Shown here in pieces: positions 1 to 5,081 of a stretch of 21,279 bases of DNA. Source of the stretch: Pseudomonadota bacterium (GTDB lineage: Bacteria; Pseudomonadota; Gammaproteobacteria; Xanthomonadales; Xanthomonadaceae); assembly GCA_023390905.1 (NCBI GenBank), contig JAEWBY010000106.1, positions 1-21,279 on the forward strand. Direction: 5' to 3'. Under the pieces are notes generated by a model. It saw nothing but the letters and a program-made list of their open reading frames with translations, was not told where the DNA came from and made no database searches. A program made the translations under genes and the position numbers. The first letter of the stretch is position 1. Each line of letters opens with the position of its first letter.

Positions 1-2
1 AC

Positions 3-101
3 TACATCGAGGTTTTCTACAATCGACAGCGCCGCCATGGACATCTGGGAGGCCTTGCGCCAATGATGTTTGAGGCGGTTAACTCAAAACAAAGCCCCTA
101 A
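3..101 (+). CDS. IS3-family transposase OrfB, C-terminal 32 residues
   Basis: This is the tail of a DDE integrase-core (rve) transposase that catalyses strand transfer of the insertion sequence. Only the last 32 codons are in the window. They read YIEVFYNRQRRHGHLGGLAP followed by a short tail, then TAA at 99-101. The Y-x-E-x-(F/Y)-YN-x-(K/R)-RRH-x-x-LG-x-(L/K)-x-P pattern is the hallmark C-terminal end of IS3-family OrfB, including the final conserved arginine/histidine patch after the catalytic glutamate. The catalytic D,D,E residues are upstream of the window, so whether the transposase is intact is unknown. The family call is strong and the subgroup is not resolved. Confidence 0.85.
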   Translation, partial: YIEVFYNRQRRHGHLGGLAPMMFEAVNSKQSP

Positions 102-127
102 CCGTCTACGAAAGCGGGGGCGTACCA
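102..127. repeat. Probable right terminal inverted repeat of the IS3-family element
   Basis: It lies directly after the transposase stop. It contains a GCGGGGGCG core and ends in TACCA. Read from the outside in, it begins TGGTACGCCCCCGC, matching the TG(A/G)-x-C-GCCCC-type ends seen in IS3-family elements. The left copy is not in the window, so this is a recognition by resemblance only. Confidence 0.5.
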
Positions 128-1191
128 TCAACCCGAATCAGGTTTGCGTCTTCAAGTGTTTTTTTAAGTTCGTAGAACCGTTTTCGGTCGATACCAGAGG
201 CGACAAGTCGGTCGCGCCAATCATCCATTCGGATACATGCTCCCGCAGGACTCAGACCCGCGTCCGCCAAGCGCTGGCGATGCTCAGTTAGGAGGTCGGC
301 CAGGGCGCCAAGAGCGGTTGTCTGATTCTTGCCGCGTCCCACTTTACCGGAGCGCGCCGGAGGGACGTAGGAAGCGCTGGACAGGACCGCGCTCGATATC
401 GGTTCGCCTGCTGTATCTGCGCCAAGGTCCACCGTTTGAAGCGTGAAAGCCAATGGGGCGGGATCCGGCGCATCTTTCATCTTGGTCGCTTGAAGCCGGA
501 TCACGCTGGTGTCGTCCTTAGTCAGAGAGTACTCCGCGTCCAGCGCGCCTTTTAGCGATGAAGACCCGCGTGCGCGGGATTTGTCCCCGTGGCCGGAATG
601 GTGAACGAGAAGAACAGTGGGGCGGCCAAGGTCGCGAGAGCGCAGGAATCCGTCGATGTTGGCAATGAAGGCGCCCATGTCCTGAGTCGAATTCTCGTCG
701 GCGCCACCAAAGTTGCGCGCTACCGTGTCGATAACGATCAACGAGGGGCGGGCGCCGAAGGTGTCGGCCATACTTTCGATTGTATGCGCGATAGAACCGG
801 CTTCATCGTCTTTGCAAAGCTGGGTAGGGCGGTCGCCAACGAATAGCGGTGCCTCGCTCAGATCAATGGCATTGTGCTTCGCCCAGGCAGCAAAACGCCT
901 ATGAAGGCCATTCTGACCCTCGCCAGCGATATAGAACACGGCGCCTTGCGTGACGTCGTGGCCGTGCCAGGGCGTGCCGGTCGCTATGCAGCAGGCTAGA
1001 TCTATGGCGACAAACGACTTGCCGGCACTGGGATCTCCAAACAGGAGGGCTAGCGCATCTGATTCCAGGTAGTCTCGGACGAGCCAGGAAATCGGCTTCA
1101 AGCCCAGACGAAGAATGTCGCCCACGCGATTGAATTGGAGGTCGGGAAGGGCCGTTGTCGTGCGATCAAGCCTGAGGTCCTCGCCCCCCAT
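106..1191 (-). CDS. RepA-like AAA family ATPase of a mobile element, 3' end probably altered by the IS
   Basis: A RecA/DnaB-fold ATPase of the RSF1010 RepA helicase type, common as an accessory or replication gene of integrative elements and prophages. Seen: Walker A GDPSAGKS at residues 52-59, a GEG-x-x-G-x-x-x-R motif, Walker B-like LIVIDTVA near residue 150, and a VLLVHHSGHGDK sensor segment near residue 200. A C-terminal winged-helix-like tail reads RKRFYELKKTLE. The start chosen is ATG at 1189-1191, because family members begin shortly before the conserved F-x-x-VGD segment. An in-frame ATG at 1260 would add 23 residues that overlap the upstream gene's tail. The last five codons and stop (106-123) fall inside the probable IS terminal repeat, so the native C-terminus has probably been replaced. 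The catalytic core is intact. Confidence 0.8.
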   Translation of the reverse strand: MGGEDLRLDRTTTALPDLQFNRVGDILRLGLKPISWLVRDYLESDALALLFGDPSAGKSFVAIDLACCIATGTPWHGHDVTQGAVFYIAGEGQNGLHRRFAAWAKHNAIDLSEAPLFVGDRPTQLCKDDEAGSIAHTIESMADTFGARPSLIVIDTVARNFGGADENSTQDMGAFIANIDGFLRSRDLGRPTVLLVHHSGHGDKSRARGSSSLKGALDAEYSLTKDDTSVIRLQATKMKDAPDPAPLAFTLQTVDLGADTAGEPISSAVLSSASYVPPARSGKVGRGKNQTTALGALADLLTEHRQRLADAGLSPAGACIRMDDWRDRLVASGIDRKRFYELKKTLEDANLIRVDGTPPLS

Positions 1192-1330
1192 CCGCAGCGG
1201 GCTCGGCCGGCTTGCCTTCGTCGTCCTCCGCCATGCGGCGCTCGCACAGTGTTTCAGCAACCAAGAGCAGAACCGCCACTAGGCGCACATCGCTCTGGAT
1301 CGAAAGATGCCCTGATCGGGCCCTCGTCTT
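1166..1330 (-). pseudogene. 3' stub of the gene upstream of the ATPase (unknown product)
   Basis: A minus-strand frame ends with a stop at 1166 and overlaps the ATPase start at 1191 by 26 bases, the tight packing expected inside one mobile-element operon. Its last roughly 45 residues look coding: a hydrophobic helix (DVRLVAVLLLVAE) followed by an acidic, charged tail. Farther upstream (about 1330-1450) the same frame is arginine-rich and resembles non-coding shadow sequence, and I see no ATG or GTG with a ribosome binding site close to the plausible part. I therefore read it as a gene truncated at its 5' side where the mobile element meets the chromosome. The 5' limit given is approximate, and I do not recognise the family. 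Confidence 0.4.
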
Positions 1331-1479
1331 TCTCAGTTGTGGGGAATCCGCCGTCGCGCGCACATAAAGTTTTCGAGGAACGTCGGCCGTCGCGCCGGCC
1401 GCTTGCGCCGCAGTGCGTCTTGCATCGCTGTCCATCGCATGCGATGACATGCGCTGCCGGTCACGCCCGCGAGTCGCCC

Positions 1480-2229
1480 ATGTCGCTCATCCTGTTCTAT
1501 CACCCGCTGGCTTCGTTCTGCCACAAGGTGCTGATTGCGCTGTACGAAAACGGCACGGCGTTCGAAGGCGAGATCATCCGGCCGGACATTCCACAGGAGC
1601 GCGCGGCGCTGCTGGAATTCTGGCCAGTGGGCAAGATGCCGGTGCTGCGCGATGAAACCCGCGGCGCGCTGGTGCCCGAGTCCACCATCATCATCGAATA
1701 TCTCGATACGCACTATCCGGGTGCGCGGCGCCTGATTCCCGAGGACGCGGAAGCCGCGCTGCAGGCGCGCCTGTGGGATCGCTTCTTCGATCAGTACATC
1801 CATCAGCCGATGCAGAAGCATGTGATCGATCGGATCCGCGCCGACGATGCTCTACGCGATCCCCACGGCGTCAAGGAGGCGGCCGCGACCATCGACACGG
1901 CCTATGCCATGCTGGAACGGCATCTGGCCGGACGCGAGTGGATGCTCGGCACCGGCTTTTCCATTGCCGATTGCGCGGCGGCGCCGGCGTTGTTCTACAG
2001 CGGCGTCGTGCATCCGTTCCCGAAGGACGCAGTGCATGTGCGTGCCTATTTCGACCGGTTGATGGCGCGGCCATCGATTCGCCGCACGTACGAGGAAGCG
2101 GTGCCGTATTTTTCCCTGTTCCCGTACCGGAATGAAATGCCGGAAGGCTGGGGTTTCAGGCCGATCAGCGGGGACCAGGCTTGGGGCCGGTCGTCGCAGG
2201 GCGTTGGCGGGCGGAGCCTCAACGACTAA
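1480..2229 (+). CDS. Glutathione S-transferase family protein
   Basis: A cytosolic GST-fold protein of 249 residues that would conjugate or reduce electrophiles with glutathione; the substrate cannot be told. Seen: an N-terminal thioredoxin-fold start (LFYHPLASFCHKV, residues 5-17), the cis-proline region G-K-M-P-V-L, and the glutathione gamma-glutamyl contact motif PEST, followed by IIEYL. The helical C-domain has the conserved N-capping segment FSIADCAAAPAL. Serine 12 or cysteine 14 sits where catalytic residues occur in bacterial GSTs. The frame is open upstream to 1135, but ATG at 1480 is the start because the GST fold begins at once there. The protein is about 30 residues longer than a typical GST because of a Gly/Ser-rich tail. 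Its 3' end overlaps the convergent gene by 11 bases. Confidence 0.9.
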   Translation: MSLILFYHPLASFCHKVLIALYENGTAFEGEIIRPDIPQERAALLEFWPVGKMPVLRDETRGALVPESTIIIEYLDTHYPGARRLIPEDAEAALQARLWDRFFDQYIHQPMQKHVIDRIRADDALRDPHGVKEAAATIDTAYAMLERHLAGREWMLGTGFSIADCAAAPALFYSGVVHPFPKDAVHVRAYFDRLMARPSIRRTYEEAVPYFSLFPYRNEMPEGWGFRPISGDQAWGRSSQGVGGRSLND

Positions 2230-2728
2230 GGCGAGCGTCCAGCATTGCTTTCACTTCGGGCCGGCGCGCGCCAATGTCGAACACGCCATCGCGGATGCGC
2301 TCGGCGAAGCGCTCGCAGACGTGATCACGCATCTCGTGTCCGGAATCCTGCAGTTCGTCATCGAACGCCTGCGTCACTTCGCCGATGGCGTCCCGGAGCA
2401 CGTCGTCGATTTCTCCCGCCGAGGTTTGCAGTTCCTGGGCGGCGAGGGCATCGAGTTCGGAGCGCAGGCCCGGTTCCAGCACGCGGTAGCGGAGATTGCG
2501 ATCACGCCATTCCACGCGCACTGCATTGCGCGTGGGCGCGAAGGCGGGATTGGATTGGGCGCAGTAATCCAGGATGTGGTCGACCAGCGCCTCACTGGTC
2601 CTGATGTCCTGGACCGCGCGTGTCAGCCGTTGCAGTTCGATGGAAAGTCCGGCCTCCTGCGCCTGCGCCGCACCCATCCACGACAGGCTGATCACGAGTC
2701 CGATCAGGCCCGCACATCGTTTTTTCAT
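2219..2728 (-). CDS. Secreted protein of unknown function
   Basis: A 169-residue protein that I do not recognise. Seen: a clear Sec signal peptide (MKKR, a hydrophobic core GLIGLVISLSW, then AAQA with likely cleavage after residue 23), then an all-helical, charged mature domain. That domain contains two cysteines (in DYCAQSNPAFAP and in DHVCERFAERI) that could form a disulfide. The frame is open upstream to 2770, but the signal peptide fixes the start at 2728. The mature part resembles small periplasmic proteins with no assigned role. It is monocistronic, 62 bases downstream of the PEP-mutase-family gene on the same strand and convergent with the GST. A 24-bp palindrome lies between its likely promoter and start, which suggests dedicated regulation. 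Confidence 0.75.
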   Translation of the reverse strand: MKKRCAGLIGLVISLSWMGAAQAQEAGLSIELQRLTRAVQDIRTSEALVDHILDYCAQSNPAFAPTRNAVRVEWRDRNLRYRVLEPGLRSELDALAAQELQTSAGEIDDVLRDAIGEVTQAFDDELQDSGHEMRDHVCERFAERIRDGVFDIGARRPEVKAMLDARLSR

Positions 2729-2751
2729 CCTTTTTGTCCCCGTGCGCGCAT

Positions 2752-2782
2752 CGGCATTGCGCCGGCACAATGCCGCACTCTA
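2752..2782 (-). promoter_or_regulatory. 24-bp near-perfect palindrome next to a candidate -10 box
   Basis: Positions 2752-2759 (CGGCATTG) are the exact reverse complement of 2768-2775. The 8-base spacer itself holds the palindrome GCCGGC, so 22 of 24 bases are symmetric. On the minus strand a TAGAGT -10-like hexamer lies at 2777-2782, which would put the transcription start inside the palindrome. No convincing -35 was found. It could be a repressor operator or a leader hairpin. There is no T-run, so it is not a canonical terminator for the gene ending at 2791. Confidence 0.5.
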
Positions 2783-2790
2783 GCGCAGCC

Positions 2791-3603
2791 TCATGCAGGC
2801 GGGAACAAGCCATTGAGTTCGCCGTAGGACATGGCGCCGGGATCGGCGGCGAGCCGCGGATCTTCCAGGAAGGCGCGCGCGCGGGTGCGCAGGTGGCCGG
2901 CCACCGATTCGGCCAGCATGGTGCCTGCGCTCAGCCGGCGCACGCCCCAGGAGGCCAGCGTCCGAACGTCGGGCAATGCCGCGCGCCAGAGTACGTTGAG
3001 TGGCAACCGGGCCTGCGCGGCGAGGGCACGGATCTCGTCTTCTTCCGTGACGCCTGGGACGAACAGCCCATCGGCGCCGGCATCGCGATACAGGCGCGCG
3101 CGCTCTAGTGACATCCGCACGCGCGGCTCACCGGCCTGGGCCAGTTGCCGCAGATAGACGTCGGTGCGCACGTTGATGAAGACGTCGGCACCGGCCGCGG
3201 TGCATGCGGTGCGGACAGCGGCGATCTTGTCGCAGAGCATGCGCGGTTCACGGTCGCCGTCTTCCACGTTGATCCCGCTGACGCCGGCCTCCACCAGCTG
3301 CAGCACGGTCGCGGCGACCTGCGCGGGTTCTTCGGAATAACCGCCTTCGATGTCCACGGTCAGCGGCAGATCGGTGACGCGCCGGATATCGCGGATCGTC
3401 TCCAGCAGGTGCGCCACCGGCAGTCGATCGCCATCGGCGTAGCCATGTGCCCAGGCAACACCTGCGCTCGTGGTGGCGATGGCGCGTGCGCCCAGCGAGG
3501 CGATCAGCCGCGCGCTGCCCGCATCCCAGGCATTGGGCAACAGCAACAGGTCATCGGTGTGAAACTGGCGGAACAGCGCGGTGCGCTTTGGAGTGGTGGA
3601 CAT
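2791..3603 (-). CDS. Isocitrate lyase / PEP mutase superfamily enzyme
   Basis: A 270-residue cytosolic TIM-barrel enzyme of the PEP mutase / 2-methylisocitrate lyase superfamily, which cleaves or forms C-C or P-C bonds next to a carboxylate in a Mg2+-dependent way. Seen: the N-terminal LPNAWDAGSARL segment, an A-T-T-S-A-G-V-A turn, metal-site residues in DIEGGYS and NVEDGD, and INVRTDVYL and DGLFVPGV barrel strands. The K-K-C-G-H catalytic loop of true isocitrate and methylisocitrate lyases is absent (the equivalent region reads DREPRMLCDK). PrpB or AceA activity is therefore unlikely, and this is the broad 'isocitrate lyase/phosphoenolpyruvate mutase family' group of unknown substrate. It starts at ATG 3601-3603 without a clear ribosome binding site. 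The 212 bases upstream hold no gene that I can support. Confidence 0.85.
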   Translation of the reverse strand: MSTTPKRTALFRQFHTDDLLLLPNAWDAGSARLIASLGARAIATTSAGVAWAHGYADGDRLPVAHLLETIRDIRRVTDLPLTVDIEGGYSEEPAQVAATVLQLVEAGVSGINVEDGDREPRMLCDKIAAVRTACTAAGADVFINVRTDVYLRQLAQAGEPRVRMSLERARLYRDAGADGLFVPGVTEEDEIRALAAQARLPLNVLWRAALPDVRTLASWGVRRLSAGTMLAESVAGHLRTRARAFLEDPRLAADPGAMSYGELNGLFPPA

Positions 3604-3815
3604 GGGTCAGGCCGGCGGGAAGGAACCGCCATGCTGCCACGATCGCAGACCGGAACTCTCCGTTTCCGGCCATCGACGTTCCGCTGAAGTGAACCGGGGT
3701 CCGCACGCGCGAACCGCACGGGCGAAGACGATGCGAGACCGCCCGTTGTAGGAAAAAGGAGCAGATTCGGCCGGACAACGCCGCGATGACGCGACGGAAT
3801 TCTCTGAATAGGCTG

Positions 3816-4040
3816 TCAGGAATTTATCCGGCTGCGACGATGGAACAACCGCCATTTCCCATCGCCGCCCTCCACATTGATGGCGTAGTCCAGTCCCTGT
3901 TGTTCACGCTGCCGCGCCATCTGGTTGGCGTAGGCGAGCGCTTCGGTGCGGGACGGAAAGTGGAGGGGTTCGGATTCGTTGATGGAAAGAAGGAAGCTGC
4001 CGTCGTTGCCTGGAGCGTGGGGTATATCGAACGTCATCAT
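3816..4040 (-). CDS. Small hypothetical protein (DUF2188-like)
   Basis: A 74-residue cytosolic protein with a beta-alpha-beta look. It has an N-terminal strand pair (FLLSINESEPLHFPS), a helix (RTEALAYANQMARQREQQ), then strands ending in G-D-G-K-W-R-L-F. A tyrosine/alanine-rich helix following a threonine/serine-glutamate-alanine turn is typical of DUF2188-like domains, but the match is loose. The frame stays open upstream to 4196, but the extra part is arginine/methionine-rich and lacks domain character, so I place the start at the tandem ATG codons at 4035-4040. There is no Shine-Dalgarno sequence, so a leaderless or weakly translated message is possible. Function unknown. Confidence 0.55.
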   Translation of the reverse strand: MMTFDIPHAPGNDGSFLLSINESEPLHFPSRTEALAYANQMARQREQQGLDYAINVEGGDGKWRLFHRRSRINS

Positions 4041-4370
4041 GGCGTGGGGCGGGCAAATTCGCTGGGCAGAATCTACCTTGGCCGATGTCATCATCGTGCA
4101 AAGAAAGGATGTCATGCGCGTCGCTTTCTGTCTCGCGGCCAAACGCGATGAACGATCGCATGCATTCCGGCCGCGATCGCGTGACGGCTTCTTCACCTGG
4201 AAGCGGCAGGCATTCGATCACTGAGATGCCGGTCCAGCCGCGCGCGCAACCGCGCTCCCGTTCATCCGTGCGATGGGGGACCAAGCCGGGTGCGACGTCT
4301 ACAATATGAGTTGCGACGTTCTGCTCGCCGGAGCTAGGCTCGCCGCGCATTGAAGTCCTGGGGAGTTGGA
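4041..4370. other. Divergent intergenic region, 330 bases
   Basis: It separates the small minus-strand hypothetical gene from the plus-strand response regulator and so should carry promoters for both. I see no convincing gene in it. Short frames exist but lack ribosome binding sites and look like shadows. The right part holds a TACAAT -10-like hexamer and a phased direct repeat, annotated separately. GATC-containing GCGATCG motifs cluster around 4145-4180 without evident meaning. Confidence 0.6.
4291..4319 (+). promoter_or_regulatory. Candidate promoter of the response regulator with a phased direct repeat
   Basis: TACAAT at 4300-4305 is a good -10 hexamer, implying a start near 4312 and a 5' leader of about 60 bases. 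The octamer TGCGACGT occurs at 4291-4298 and again at 4312-4319, exactly 21 bases apart (two helical turns) and flanking the -10. That spacing is what a dimeric regulator binding one DNA face would give. No good -35 is visible, which would fit an activator-dependent promoter. Confidence 0.45.
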
Positions 4371-5018
4371 ATGGCAATCCGTGTTTTCCTGATCGATGAC
4401 CATGCGCTGGTGCGGACGGGCATGCGCCTGATCCTGTCGCAGGAAAGCGATATCGAGGTCATTGGCGAAGCGGAAAGCGGCGAAGAGGCCCTGCCGAAGT
4501 TGCGGCAGCTCCAGCCGGACGTGGTGCTGTGCGATCTGCATCTGCCCGGTTACAGCGGTCTGGAAGTGACCGAGCGCATCGTCAAGGCCGATCAGGCCAG
4601 TCGCGTGATCATCGTGTCGGTGCTGGAGGACGGCCCGTTGCCCAAGCGCCTGCTCGAGGCCGGTGCGTCGGGGTATCTGGGCAAGGCCGGCGACGCGCAG
4701 GAACTGGTGCGCGCCGTGCGCGAAGTCGCGCGCGGCAAGCGTTATCTGGGGACGAGCGTGGCGCAGAACATGGCGTTGCTGAACGTGGCGGGCGAGGGTT
4801 CGCCGTTCGATGCGCTGTCGCCGCGGGAACTGGAAGTGGCGATGCTGTTGATCCAGGGCATGCGCCAGGAAGAAATCGCCAAGCGCCTCAGCCTGAGCGC
4901 CAAGACGGTGAATACGCACAAGACGCGGTTGTTCGAGAAGACCGGCGTCAGCGACAACATCGCGCTGGCCCGCCTGGCGGCGCAATACGGATTGCTGGAT
5001 CCCTCGCGCACGCTCTGA
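4371..5018 (+). CDS. gacA: LuxR/FixJ-type response regulator, GacA/UvrY-like
   Basis: A 215-residue two-component response regulator: a receiver domain (residues 3-118) then a LuxR-type helix-turn-helix (about 145-208). Seen: the acidic pair D9-D10, phosphoacceptor D55 in VVLCDLHLPG, S83, and K105 in GYLGKAG. The output domain begins SPFDALSPRELEV and contains the recognition helix around LSAKTVNTHKTRLFEK. The PLP-x-x-x-LEAGA-x-GYL-x-K and SPF-x-x-LS-x-REL segments resemble E. coli UvrY and pseudomonad GacA. Those work with BarA/GacS kinases to drive small RNAs that titrate CsrA/RsmA. The start is ATG 4371 with GGGAG six bases upstream; an earlier in-frame start at 4350 lacks this. Unlike the usual gacA-uvrC arrangement, the downstream gene is the convergent rne. 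The exact orthology is likely but not proven. Confidence 0.8.
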   Translation: MAIRVFLIDDHALVRTGMRLILSQESDIEVIGEAESGEEALPKLRQLQPDVVLCDLHLPGYSGLEVTERIVKADQASRVIIVSVLEDGPLPKRLLEAGASGYLGKAGDAQELVRAVREVARGKRYLGTSVAQNMALLNVAGEGSPFDALSPRELEVAMLLIQGMRQEEIAKRLSLSAKTVNTHKTRLFEKTGVSDNIALARLAAQYGLLDPSRTL

Positions 5019-5034
5019 GCCGGACCGTACAGGC

Positions 5035-5060
5035 AAAAAAACCGGCGGATGAACCGCCGG
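5035..5060 (-). terminator. Intrinsic terminator of rne
   Basis: A perfect 7-bp stem (CCGGCGG at 5042-5048, CCGCCGG at 5054-5060) with a 5-base loop is followed on the minus strand by seven U residues (A-run at 5035-5041). It lies 22 bases past the rne stop. It may also act weakly for the convergent response-regulator gene, since a short pyrimidine tract follows on the plus strand. Confidence 0.9.
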
Positions 5061-5081
5061 GTTCTTCTCCGCGTCAGCTGA

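Larger units (their letters stand above)
1..127 (+). mobile_element. Right end of an IS3-family insertion sequence (partial)
   Basis: The window starts inside an insertion sequence. Seen: an open frame from position 3 to a stop at 99-101 encodes the typical C-terminus of an IS3-family OrfB transposase. It is followed at 102-127 by a GC-rich sequence ending in CA, as IS3-family right ends do (5'-TG...CA-3'). The left part of the element lies outside the window, so neither the paired left repeat nor a target duplication can be checked. The exact outer boundary at 127 is an inference from the terminal CA and from where the neighbouring ATPase frame stops looking native. Confidence 0.72.

Noticed and set aside
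1135..1479. An N-terminal extension of the GST
   Set aside because: The extra 115 residues are Arg/Pro-rich, overlap the ATPase and its upstream stub on the other strand, and precede a canonical GST N-terminus at 1480.
3604..3815. A possible small gene between the hypothetical protein and the PEP-mutase-family gene
   Set aside because: Frames here are short shadows lacking ribosome binding sites or domain character; a GGAG-like tract near 3760 is followed only by a frame antisense to the hypothetical gene.
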